Notes under the pieces: generated by a model
Told to the model about the DNA's origin: nothing
Seen by the model: only the letters and a program-made list of their open reading frames with translations
Database searches by the model: none
Origin: Chrysochromulina tobinii
Lineage: Eukaryota; Haptophyta; Prymnesiales; Chrysochromulinaceae
Length of the DNA stretch: 36,478 nt
Direction: 5' to 3'
NCBI GenBank assembly: GCA_001275005.1
Contig: JWZX01002710.1
Coordinates: forward strand, 1 to 36,478
Position numbers and translations under genes: made by a program
Shown here: positions 24,645-34,500 of the stretch, in pieces
Numbering within the stretch: the stretch's first letter is position 1
Layout: each line of letters begins with the position of its first letter

Positions 24645-26001
24645 TCAGCTCATCGGGGCGGCGCAGTAGACGCATGAGTTGCGTCCCCAGCCTGTCGCGC
24701 ACGCCCTGTGCACTGCCTTGCCGCAGCCCCATCGGCAGTGCAGCACGAAGCGCTCCAGCTGCGCCGAGCTCGGCGGCTCGCTCGCGAGAGGGGTAGAGGC
24801 CGCTGGGCCGTCGTCAGCGGCGGCATTGCCGTCGCCGGTGCCGTCGCCGGTGCCGCTGCTGCTGTCGCTAGGCGCGCCGATGCCGCGCGCCATCCGACGC
24901 TTGAGCGCCGCCGCCACAGCGGCGGCGGCGGCAGCTGTGGCGACCGGTAGCGTCTTCCCGAGCGTCGTCCCGAACATCCCCCACATCAGGGCACTGCTGG
25001 GCTGGGCCTCGGCGTCGGCGTCTTCATCAGGCGGCTTGATGAGCTCTTCGTGGCAAAAGGCGCAAATGTCGCCCGGCTCGATGGGAATCAGGCGCACGGG
25101 CGGGCGCGGCTTGATCCAGCGGCGCAGCTTATCGGCGCGCCGCTCGAGCTCAGCGCCAAACGCTTCTCGGCAGTTGGCTTGACTCAACAGCATGAACAGC
25201 GAGGCGTACGCATGCATCAGGAGCATCTTGAGGCAGAGCGAGGCGATCGAGCGCAGCAGCTCCATCGACGCGGGCCCATACCAGAAGGCCGGGTACCGGA
25301 AGATGTAATAGTAGTCGTGGTAGTGCTGGTCCTTGCATGCATACGTGTACACGCCATACAGCTGCTCTGTGCCCAGGTTGATTGGGATGATGCTGTCGAG
25401 CACGCTGAGCTCGAGACGGGCGGGACGTCCCTCGGCATTGGCAGTCGCGATCGCACGGTCAGGCCGGAAGGTGATCGAGCCCGGCAGCGAGAGCAGCGAC
25501 GGGCAAGCGGCCAAACATGGGCACCCAGCTGAGCCACTCGCGGCTCGCCACAGCGGCAAGCACGCGCAGGAAGGGCGGCCCAAAGGGAGGCTCGACGCCC
25601 ACGACGCGGCGGAGCAGCCGGCGTGGCAGCACCTTCCGCGTGAGCGCGATCAGCAGGCCGCGCCAGCCCGACGCGCGCAGCCGATCGGAGGTGCACGAGG
25701 GCGTATCGGAGAGCATCGTGGTCAACAGCAGCGAACCAGTGCCAATCGTCATCGCAATCTGCGCCGAGAGGCGAAAGAAGAAGATGCTGAGCAGCGGCCG
25801 CGCGAGGTCGGCCTGAGCTGCAACCAAGAAGGCGTAGGCCACGATCCCGACGAAGATGGTCATCATGCACAGGGTGCCGGCGAAGTGCTCGACAAGCGTC
25901 GCCGAGAGCAGCACGATCATCGAGGCGCACTCCCACATGACGCCGAGCAGAACGCCGTAGATGAAGGCGGCGGTGACGCGTACGACCTGGTTCCACGCCA
26001 T
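24645..26001 (-). CDS. Multi-pass membrane protein with C-terminal RING-like finger (reading frame interrupted)
   Basis: The N-terminal part (26001 to about 25505) has three or four membrane segments (FIYGVLLGVMWECASMIVLL, MMTIFVGIVAYAFLVAA, LSIFFFRLSAQ). The C-terminal part, in the +1 frame, runs from about 25500 to 24645: EQLYGVYTYACKDQHYHDYY, a helical stretch, then a split RING (CAFC ... about 105 residues ... CRWGC, H-x2-C, CVYC). This ligand pattern (C-x2-C, C-x3-C, H-x2-C, C-x2-C) suggests a membrane E3 ubiquitin ligase. The two halves need a +1 shift near 25501-25503 (a GGG run), or a GT-AG intron of about 121 nt (minus-strand GTTTGG...GACAG). The start at 26001 was preferred over 26049. 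It lies just upstream of the RAD6 E2 on the same strand. Family not recognised. Confidence 0.6.
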
Positions 26002-26151
26002 CAAAACACAGCAATGTGACGAAACACAGAGGTTCCGAAGGCCGATCACAAATGCATGTTCGTACTCGATGGATACACTCCCAGAGCGCTTCTAATATTC
26101 GGGGCCACTCGTGAACAGATGGTGTGATTTCCTAGCCATTTCGCCTCGAAG
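26002..26151. promoter_or_regulatory. Short bidirectional promoter, RING gene / PPR-like gene
   Basis: About 150 nt between divergent starts; less GC-rich than the genes on either side. No known motif. Confidence 0.4.
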
Positions 26152-29100
26152 ATGCTGGCTTTGGCTATGGCGATGGCGGCGCTGCTCCCAGCATCACCTC
26201 GCACGCTCCGGTTCTCGCCTCGTCGCGACCTTGCCGCTCGCTCGTCGCGACCCTGCCTCGCTGTCGCCGACGCGCCCGATGCTGACGTCGTCGAGCTCCT
26301 CGGCCTCTTTAGCTCGCTCCAATGCGACACCACCGAGGCCGAGGTCGTCGCCGAGGTCACCGAGGCTGCACCAGCCGCCGGTAGCTCGGCAACGATGCTC
26401 CTTCCACCGACACAGCCGTCTTCGCCCTCCATCGCGTCCATCAACGCCGCCGCCAAGACCATCCTTGCGTCTTCGGAGCCCCCGCTTGCAAAGCAGGACC
26501 GCCTGGCGGCCCTGAGTGAGCGCGCGCTCGCGAGCGGCCGCACGCGCTCGGCGCAGCTGGCGTTCGATCACGCACTGCGTCGATGGCGCAAGTGGCGAGC
26601 CACCAAGCCGGTGCCGCTCTCGCGCTCGCTGCTACTCGCTGGGCTCCGCTCAGCCGCCGCTCGGCGTGACAAGGCGGCATACGAGGAGCTGCTGCTTTCG
26701 GCGCAGGAGTCGTGGGAAGTGGATCTGACGCATGAGCCGCGGCTGCTGAGTGGTGCAATGGTGGGCTGCAGCGAGGCTGGCTGGCTCGACAACGCGCGCG
26801 CGTGCAACATGACCATCGTCGCCGCCGGCCTGGTGCCCACGACGGAGGCGGTCAATGCGTTTATGGCCGCACAGCTGCGCGCGGGCGACACGGACGGCGT
26901 GCTCGATGCGTTCATCCACCTGCGACAGCACGGACCGCCCGCGGACCGTCAGTCTCAGGCGCTCGCCATGCGTGCCGCCGCCAGCCGAAAGGCCTCTTGG
27001 AACGCGCTGCGCAACCTGATGCGCCGCTCGTGGCTCAAGATTCCGTGGAATGCCGCCTCGGCGAACGCAGCGGTGGGAGAGTTCGTGAGCACGGGCAACC
27101 TGCGCGCCGCCGCGGGCGTGCTCGGCCACATGCAGTCGACACGCATGCCGCTTCGGCTTGAGAGCCTCGAGCGCTTGCTCGGGCACACCGCCCTCGCTTG
27201 TGGCTCCTCTCCGACGAGCCTCCGGGTTTTCAGCGCGATGCAGCAGCACGTCGGTGCCCTGGGCGCGCTCGCGAAGGGCGCGCGCGAGGCCGGCAAGGAG
27301 GAGGCGAACGAGAAGAAAGCGGAGGCGGCGGGAAGGGGGGTGGGCCAGGGGGAGCACGATCAGCAGCCGCAGCAGCAGCCACAGCCGCAGCCGGAGCCGT
27401 CCGCCGCGCGCGCCGCAGCAGATGGTGCGACCCTGGCTGCAGCAGGCCGCGCCGCCGCCGCGTCCGCCTCTGTCCTGCGCGCGCCACCGCTCTCGATGAC
27501 AGCACGGTTGCTCATGCTCTGCCACCTGTCGCCGTCGGCACGCATTCCTTTTTGCGTGCGCGCACTCGCCGAGCTCGCTGATCCCGCGAGTCGAGTGCTC
27601 GCGCAAGCGACCATCGCGCTCGTGCTGGCCGCGGAGCCCGGGGGCGCCGTTGCGAGCGCGGCGTGGCTCACCCGCCTATACGAGGAGGGGGTCGACCTTG
27701 CCCACGTGGCCGAGAGTGCCCAGCTCGGCGCGCTCGTCGACGCCCTCGTGCCGACAGAGTACGGGGAGTCGCTCGAGGGGCTTCTCGAAACCTCGCCAGC
27801 CTTGCCACAACATGCTCTCAAGCTGACGAGTGAGGAGGCGGCGCTTGAGACCGACCTGCGCGAGGAGCGGCTGGCGAGCGAGGCGAAGCAGAAGGCGCTC
27901 GAGGAGGCATTCAAGCTTGCCGTGCGCCGCCAGGGGCGCAAAGGTGAGGACGAGGACGAGCTGGCGGCGGCGGCAGCGGCGGCGGCGGCGACGGCGGCAG
28001 CCGATGCGGCAGGTGCGGCGAAGGCTGGCCGCGGCCGTAAGCGTAGCAGCGGCAGCAGCAGCGGCAGCAGCAGCGGTAGCAGCAGCAGCAGCAGCAGCAG
28101 CAGCGTGAGCGACGATGACGAGGAGCGGCCGAGCCTGCGCCGCACCCTGCGCAAGAAGCTCTATCCTGAGAGCCTCTGGGCGCTCGCCGTGCGCGCCTGC
28201 GGCTCGCGCATAGAGCAGGCGGAGGCGCTGTGCGCGGCGGCGGCGGCGGTAGGTGAGCTGAGCGCCGAGACCGGCGTGGGCGTGCCGATGCTCGAGGAGA
28301 TGATCCTTGTGTGTGGACGGGCGCGCGACCCGAGCGCTGCCGTGCTCACGCTGCGCAAGCTTGAGGGCCGTGCGAGCCCCGAGGCGTACGTGAGCGCTCT
28401 CGGCACGTGCTGCGCGGACGAGGCGCCCAACATGGCGCTGGCCGACGGCGTGCTCGACATGATGCAGGGGGCTGGGGCCCTCGACGCCGCGACGCCTGGG
28501 CGAGCTGCTCAGGCTCTTTGTCGGGTTAGTGCGCGGCTATGGGCGGAGCGCCGCGCTGGAGGAGGCGCATGGGGCATTCAAGGAGGGCCTGGAGTGGCTC
28601 GAGATGGCGCAGCAGCAGCAGATCAAGCGCAGGCAGCAGCAGCAGCAGGGGCCAGTCGAGGCGCAGAGAGCGAGTGGGAAGACGCCGAGTGGCGGGCAGC
28701 CGAGCGCGCGCTCACACGCGTGATGGTGGATGCGGCGGTTCCACACCCGCGTGGACTGTTGCTTGCATGCACCCTCCTTGAGCGCCTCGAGCGCCGTTCT
28801 GGGCAAGGGCTGAAGCACGGGTACTACAACAACCTCATCTCGGGGCATGCGACGGCACACGATCTGCACGTGGCACTGGGCGCGTTGCAGCAGGCGCAGG
28901 GGCTGCGCGGTGTCTCCGCGTCCGGCTATCGCGTCACCGACGCCACCATCGCGACCCTCATGGACGCTCTCACCGCGCAGGCCGCCGGGCTGGCGGCCGC
29001 GGGGGGGAGTGGGGACGAGCGGCTGCGCGCCTCGGCGGTGAACACGCTCAGCTCAGCCGGGCTCCAGCTGGACCAAAAGGTGGCCGCCTACCTCGCGAGC

Positions 29101-29463
29101 GGCGGGAGCGGCAAGATGCGCGGGGCGCGGCCGGTGAACGCGAATGACGAGATCTTGAGCGCCGAGTTGGGCGGACTACCGGTCTCAACGCGCGACGCGG
29201 AGAGGCGCGCGGCGGCGCGCGGCATGATGGTGGCCGCCTGGAGTGACGCAGATGAGGCCAGCTACGAGCCCGCTCCGAGCGAGCAGCGGGCGTACGATGA
29301 GTTTGAGAAGTTGCTCGCTCAACGTGAGGATCGAGTGCCACGGGGGGATCCGAACGGCAAGCCCGAGAGAGACACGAAGAAGGCGGTTGACGCGCGCCGG
29401 CTCACCAATATGCAGCCGGGCACCCAGGACCCCTTGGGCTTGCGGAGCCAGCGGGGCTTGTAG
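26152..29463 (+). CDS. PPR-like helical-repeat protein, probably plastid-targeted
   Basis: 1103 residues in one frame. The N-terminus (MLALAMAMAALLPASPRTLR, then FSPRRDLAARSSR) reads as a signal peptide followed by an Arg/Ser-rich transit region with Phe near the junction, as in plastid proteins of secondary algae. About residues 150-370 hold PPR-like helical pairs (ACNMTIVAAGLVPTTEAVNA, FMAAQLRAGDTDGVLDAF, AASANAAVGEFVSTGNLRAA). Low-complexity linkers follow: QPQ near 404-417 and polySer before VSDDDEE near 640-665. Further helical pairs come after (HGYYNNLISGHATAHDLHVA). PPR proteins bind organellar RNA. Between about 28497 and 28670 the PPR-like sequence continues in the +1 frame instead (RGYGRSAALEEAHGAFKEGL), suggesting paired frameshifts or unannotated splicing. 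Confidence 0.65.
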   Translation: MLALAMAMAALLPASPRTLRFSPRRDLAARSSRPCLAVADAPDADVVELLGLFSSLQCDTTEAEVVAEVTEAAPAAGSSATMLLPPTQPSSPSIASINAAAKTILASSEPPLAKQDRLAALSERALASGRTRSAQLAFDHALRRWRKWRATKPVPLSRSLLLAGLRSAAARRDKAAYEELLLSAQESWEVDLTHEPRLLSGAMVGCSEAGWLDNARACNMTIVAAGLVPTTEAVNAFMAAQLRAGDTDGVLDAFIHLRQHGPPADRQSQALAMRAAASRKASWNALRNLMRRSWLKIPWNAASANAAVGEFVSTGNLRAAAGVLGHMQSTRMPLRLESLERLLGHTALACGSSPTSLRVFSAMQQHVGALGALAKGAREAGKEEANEKKAEAAGRGVGQGEHDQQPQQQPQPQPEPSAARAAADGATLAAAGRAAAASASVLRAPPLSMTARLLMLCHLSPSARIPFCVRALAELADPASRVLAQATIALVLAAEPGGAVASAAWLTRLYEEGVDLAHVAESAQLGALVDALVPTEYGESLEGLLETSPALPQHALKLTSEEAALETDLREERLASEAKQKALEEAFKLAVRRQGRKGEDEDELAAAAAAAAATAAADAAGAAKAGRGRKRSSGSSSGSSSGSSSSSSSSSVSDDDEERPSLRRTLRKKLYPESLWALAVRACGSRIEQAEALCAAAAAVGELSAETGVGVPMLEEMILVCGRARDPSAAVLTLRKLEGRASPEAYVSALGTCCADEAPNMALADGVLDMMQGAGALDAATPGRAAQALCRVSARLWAERRAGGGAWGIQGGPGVARDGAAAADQAQAAAAAGASRGAESEWEDAEWRAAERALTRVMVDAAVPHPRGLLLACTLLERLERRSGQGLKHGYYNNLISGHATAHDLHVALGALQQAQGLRGVSASGYRVTDATIATLMDALTAQAAGLAAAGGSGDERLRASAVNTLSSAGLQLDQKVAAYLASGGSGKMRGARPVNANDEILSAELGGLPVSTRDAERRAAARGMMVAAWSDADEASYEPAPSEQRAYDEFEKLLAQREDRVPRGDPNGKPERDTKKAVDARRLTNMQPGTQDPLGLRSQRGL
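28033..28104 (+). repeat. AGC/GGC trinucleotide tract (polySer/Gly)
   Basis: An AGC-rich run interspersed with GGC, encoding Ser-Ser-Gly units and then Ser alone inside the PPR-like ORF. It is a flexible linker. Confidence 0.8.
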
Positions 29464-29737
29464 CTCCATCCCGTGCGCTCCACCTTGTGAACGTACCACT
29501 CCACCTAGATGAACGTACTTCAATACCACTGATTGGACTTTCAAATGTATGTGCGTCTACGTGCGTCTGCGTCGGTCGGCGTACGAAATTTGATGTCAAG
29601 CTCCCCTTTCAAACTGTTTTCCGGGGTGTGAACAGCGCAAACGTACATGTACAAACCCCGAACGAAACTTGATTAGGACCACGCTGCCGACGCAACGCTT
29701 GATGAGCGGCTGATTCATTGTCGGAGTGGACTGATTC
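29464..29737. promoter_or_regulatory. Upstream region of the CK1-like kinase gene
   Basis: 274 nt. It has GAACGTAC twice (about 29490 and 29511) and a GTACATGTAC palindrome at 29643-29652, 86 nt before the ATG at 29738. Less GC-rich than its flanks. No gene. Confidence 0.45.
29643..29652. promoter_or_regulatory. GTACATGTAC palindrome, copy 3
   Basis: An exact copy 86 nt upstream of the kinase ATG at 29738 (140 nt before the alternative start at 29792). Confidence 0.4.
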
Positions 29738-30865
29738 ATGGCGCCGCTTTTCCTACAACTCGCAGCCAGCGGGCTCTTTACTCCTCCCACCATGCACGCT
29801 AGCTACGCTCAGGCCTTGTCATCGCCGGACATCATCATTCGCAGCCGCATCGGTCAAGGCGCTCAAGCAGACGTGTTTTTGGGCGAGAGTTTAGCCGGTG
29901 GAAAGCAGATTGTCATCAAATTGGGACTGAAGCGAGGCGCGATCGATCGCGAGGTGACGGCGCGATTCGAACTCGCACGCGGACGGCTAGTGGTTGCCTT
30001 TGTGGCCATGCTGACTTGATTCTCACCGCTCCAGGCTGCAGTGCTCACGGTGATGCGAGGTGCGACTGGCTTCCCCAAGCTACTGCATTACGGGCAGCCG
30101 TGTGAGCGCAACCCTGGCGGCGTGCTTGTCATGGAGCTGCTTGGACCGAGCCTCGATGATCTTTGCAGGCAGGCGCGCCCATATACGTACTTGAGCGGTC
30201 CAACGGTGCTTCGCGTAGGGAAGATGGCGCTCGCACGCCTGCATCGTCTGCATCTGGCGGGCTTCGTGCACAACGACGTCAAGCCGGCGAACTTGCTCTT
30301 GGGCGCACGCTCGACGCGCCAGGCGGCCACGCTGCATCTCATCGACTTTGGGCTCACGACCTTGGCCACAGACATGACGCTTGAGAGGCACGAATCTTTG
30401 ATAGGCACTCCGTCGTTTGCAAGCCTCGCCGGTCACCACCACCGGAGGCCCATGCGGCCGGTGGACGACCTCGAGTCGCTGATGTACACGCTCGCGTACC
30501 TCGCAGCCGGGAGCCTGCCTTGGCAGGGCCTGCCCGACTCTCAGGTGGCCTCGATGAAGCACCGGGTACTCGTCGAGGGCCCCTGGATACTCAGCGACGG
30601 GTACCTAAAGTGGACCTCGCCGAAGGTTGTCGCCGCGCTGCATGCACTTTGGGCGGAGGTGATGCGCTGCAGAGGTGATGGACGGGAGGAGGGGCGCGTG
30701 CCCGTGGAGAGCATCAATTACGACGCGTGCCTGGCCATCATGCGCGGCGGATCGGAGGAGATGGGCGAAGCGCCTTTCGACTGGGAGGACGGGGCGCATG
30801 GGGGCAAAGGGGCCAACCCAATCTTTGGCGAGCCGTCACAAGGCGACACAGTCTGGTCGCCGTGA
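29738..30865 (+). CDS. CK1-like protein kinase (one intron)
   Basis: Exons 29738-29953 and 30035-30865 give 348 residues; starting at the Met at 29792 would give 330. Exon 1 has the glycine loop (IGQGAQADVFLG) and the VAIK-type Lys (QIVIKLG). Exon 2 has MELLGPSLDDL, the catalytic loop FVHNDVKPANLLL, the DFG loop (LIDFGLTTL) and the CK1 signature GTPSFASLAGHHH ... DDLESLMYTLAYLAAGSLPW. CK1-type kinases phosphorylate Ser/Thr, often on primed or acidic sites. The catalytic loop reads HND rather than HRD, so activation-loop control by phosphorylation is unlikely. The intron junction is in phase 0 (REV at the donor becomes RE|AAVLTVMRG), which restores the C-helix Glu region. The C-terminus is short and Gly-rich. 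Confidence 0.8.
29954..30034 (+). other. CK1-like kinase intron
   Basis: 81 nt, GTGACGG...CGCTCCAG, with a CTGAC at about 30011-30015, near 20 nt from the acceptor and a good branch-point candidate. It contains an in-frame stop, so splicing is required to link the two kinase halves. No repeats. Confidence 0.8.
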
Positions 30866-31543
30866 TGGGGGAGACGCCCAAAGGCGCAAAGAAGAGGAGA
30901 GAGAGAGAGAGAAGAGGGGAGCTGCGGAAGGTGTGCGACACACGCGGCGAGAGGAGGAGAGACAATCCTTGGGCTCGTTGGGAGTCCAGCCAAGGGGCTG
31001 CCCTTGGTCCAGGAAGCGGAAGCCGGAATGCCGTAGTCGCACAGGCGGCTCGTTTGGAGGGAGATTCATGGCCGACTCGAATCGAACTTCGGAGTCAGTA
31101 CTTTGGCACGCATTCTGCGTAGCAGGCAGAGCGTTGTACCCTACGGTTGCGTAGTCACGCACCTCCATCACCCCGAACCGAAGTCGATTATATACTGCCG
31201 TGTCTCGTGTTGTGCTGGCAGTACTTAAGCTGTACGTACGAGGCAGACAGGTGACAGCTGTAGTGGTGTAGAGTCTAGAAATAGAGGTGTAGTATACTCG
31301 AACCGGTGCACGGACATATCACGTAAACCCCAATGCGCAATGCGACGACGGGGTATGTATTGCCTATTGCGCGACGATTTCGCGAGCGCTTCGACGGGAC
31401 CGGAGAGCGTGCATGCGGTCGGAGCGCCCGGACGGGAAAATGCGCGACCGATATGCGGCCGCCCTCCCGTCCCGCCTGAGGCCCCACCCCCAGCCGCGCG
31501 GCCCCCGCCGCTGCGTTGGCGGCTTTCCGTCCCGGTCCCATAC
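30866..31543. other. Convergent intergenic region with GA-rich run and small hairpin
   Basis: 678 nt between the kinase stop (+) and the coiled-coil gene stop (-). A GA-rich run lies at about 30893-30917 and a perfect hairpin CCAAGGG-GCTG-CCCTTGG at 30990-31007. The 31110-31340 part is less GC-rich and TA-containing. No gene recognised; the open frames are Arg/Glu low complexity. Confidence 0.5.
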
Positions 31544-34500
31544 TTATTCGTAATCAGTCATCGACGCCACCTTGTCGTAGCCTCGTCGCCGGCTGAGCAG
31601 CGCTTGGACACGGCTGCCAATCTGGCCGCTGCGCAGCGCCACGCGCGGCGTATGCGGCGCCCGCGCCCGCAGAGCCGCGGACCCCTTCTGCGCGCCTGAG
31701 CACGCCGCCACGCAGTGCCACGTGGCAAGGAGCCAACGAGGCGGCCGGGCGAGGCCAAGGCGGTACGCGTCCGAGAGGCGCCCCTGCAAGCCGCGGAGCG
31801 CGGACGCGGTCTCCTGTAACCGTCGAAGCTCCTCCGACGCGTCCGCCGAGTCCGGCTCAGCGAAGAGTCGCGCGAGGGCGTCCGACGGGTCTGTCTCCGC
31901 GCTCCCCCGGCCGCCGCGCGCGCGCAGGCGCAGCTCGTTCGCCGCAGCGCCTCCTCCGGAGACGGCCGCGTCGGCGAGCAGCACATCCAGTTCCTCTTGG
32001 AGCGCCGCGCCGGTCTCGAGGAGAGAATGACGAAGCTCCGCGAGGGAGCTGAGCACCGCAATCTCCCACGCGAGCTCGCCTCCAAATGGCTCGGAGGACG
32101 TCGACGGTGCGCCGCCCCCCCCAGCTTCCAGCCCGCGCATCCCCGAGCTTCCCGGCCGCGGGGAGGATCCCTCGGCTTGCGTGAGGGCCGAGCTCAGCCT
32201 CCAAACCTCTGCCTGCAAGGCCTCCACCTCCTTTGCCAGCATCACCTGCCGTGCAGCGTCGGCGCCCCCGCCGGCGGCGCCTCCGCCTCCGCTTCCGCCT
32301 CCGCCTCCGCCGCTGCCGAGAGCCTTGCGAAGCTCGGCCTGCAGCTGCTTCACCTGCTTCGCATGCGACATCTTGAGCGCCGCAATCTCGTCCGCGAGCT
32401 CCGTGGCGATCTCGTCATCCTCGGCCAGGGGCGCGCCGCCCCGAGCGCCGCCAGCCGCTCCGACTCTCGCCCCGTCCGCCCCCTGTCGAAAGGCCGCAAG
32501 CTCCCGCTGAAGCGCCCCCGCCCGCGCCTCAGCGGCTGCGAGTGCATCCACCGCACGCTGCTCCTCCATCAGAAGCAGCCGCTGCTCCTCGCGCAGCTCG
32601 TCCCTCTCCGCCGTGGCCTGATCCAGCGAAGCCTGAAGGCGTCCCACGTCGCTCTCGCCCAGCTGACGACGAGCTCGCTCGAGCTCGTGCTGAGCTCGCG
32701 CGAGCTCAGATTGCCGAGCACTCAGCTCGGCCTGAGCTGAGGCCACGTCACCCTTGCACGCCGCGAGCTCAGCCTGGCACGCGGCAAGCTTCGCCGCCTG
32801 GCCCGCGGCCGCGTCCGCCAGCACGTCCGCCGCCGACTCACGCTCCGTGCGGTTGGCAGCGAGCTGCTCGTCGGCCACTCGCAGCTGGGCACGCGTCAAC
32901 TCGAGCTCTCGTTTGAGCTTCTCGACTTGCTCGCGCCCGACGACGCGCATCTTCTCAATGAGCTGCTCGGACGAGCTCAGCTTTGCCTCCCGCTCCCCAC
33001 GAGCCACCTCGCTCGCCGCGAGCTGCCCGCGACTCTCGACGAGCTCCGCACGCAAGCTCCCCAGCTCGCCGTTCGCTGTCTCCAGCTCGGCCTCCGCATT
33101 CTCACGTTGCCGTCGGCGTGCTTCGGCGGTAGCGATCGCCTCATCGAGCGCCCGCCGACAGTCCTCAAGCTCGGCGCTGCGCGCCTCCAGCTGCTCGCGG
33201 CACGCCGCTAGGTCCGCACGGGCGAAGCTCAGGGCTTGGGCCGCCTGGGTCGTGCGTGCCTCCTCGTCCTCGTCCGTCTCGTCTGCCTGAACTGGCACGA
33301 GAGCTGCCGCGCGCCCCTCGACCTCCAGGGCTCGCACAAGCGCCGCCGCGCTCTTTTCGTCCGCTGCCGCCGCGCGCCGCTCCGCCGCCGCCAGCGCCAA
33401 GGTCGCATGCTGGAGTTCGTCAACCGCCGCCTCGCTGCGATCTCGCGCCTCGCGCTGCGCAGCCTGCGCGGCGTGCTCCCAACGGCTCGCGCGCTCCTCT
33501 GCAAGCGCGCGTGCATGCTGCTCAGCGGCGAGGCGCTTCTCGAGTGCACTGGCACGCTCCGCGGCGGCCTTGTCCGCCGCCGCCTGCTCGGCCCCGCCCG
33601 AGGCGCGTAGCTGCGCGAGCTCATCTTGTAACTCCTCGGCGCGCCGGCGACTCTCTTCGCGCTCCCTCGCCATGCCGTCACGCTCCCTGCGAGCCTGCGC
33701 CGCCTCCGCCCGAGGATCCGTACCGGCACCAAGCGCTCCGTGAGCCGCCGCCTGCAGCTGGGCAGAGAGATCTGCCTTCTCGGCCTGTAGCGCCTTGAGC
33801 TGCGAGATCGCGCGCCCTTTGGTGGCCTCCCACTCGGTCGCTCGGCTCGCCATCTCCGCCTGCGCCGCCGCCAGCGCGCTGCTGCCCCGCCTCACCTCCG
33901 CCTCCAGCGCGGCCACGCGCGCCCTCGCTACCTCCAGATCGGCAGCGACGCTCCCGCTCTGCGGCTGCGGCTGCTGCGGCTGCTGCGGCTGCTGCGGCTG
34001 CTGCGGCGGCTGCGGCTGCTGCGGCTGCTGCATCGGCTGCGGCGCGAAGCCATCAAGAAGAGGGAAGGGCGAGCCTTGGGCCGACGAGCGGAGCGCCTCG
34101 AGCTGAGCCGTGAGGTCTGCCTTGTCGGCCTGCAATGCCTTCAGCTGCTGCAGCCCGCGCGCCATCGAGTTCTGCCACTCGGCCGCTTGGCCCGCGTGCT
34201 CGCGCTCGGCGCCCTCGAGCTGTGCACGCACCGTGCGCAGCTCCGTCGAGGCGGCCTCAGCTTGCGCCTGCCGCTCGCGCACCTCGGAGTGCGCCCGCTC
34301 GAGTGCTGCGCGCAGCTGCTGCACCTGGCTCTGCGCCTCGGTCGAAGGTGCCGACGAGGGCGCCAGCGGCGCGCCGAGCTCAAAGGCCATTAACCGCTCC
34401 TGCATCGCCTGCTTCTGCTTGAGCAGCTCCTTGAGCTGGCTGCGCGCGCCATTCTGCGTGGCCACGAGCGCTTTCTCGCTCTTGGCCACGCGCTCGCGCA

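Noticed and set aside
31050-31150. Possible tRNA-like TCGAATCGAAC segment
   Set aside because: No cloverleaf could be drawn around it: no acceptor stem and no anticodon stem pairing.
32754-33290. Ser-rich plus-strand frames opposite the coiled-coil gene
   Set aside because: GC-rich coding DNA commonly leaves the complementary frame open; the minus strand shows a consistent coiled coil.
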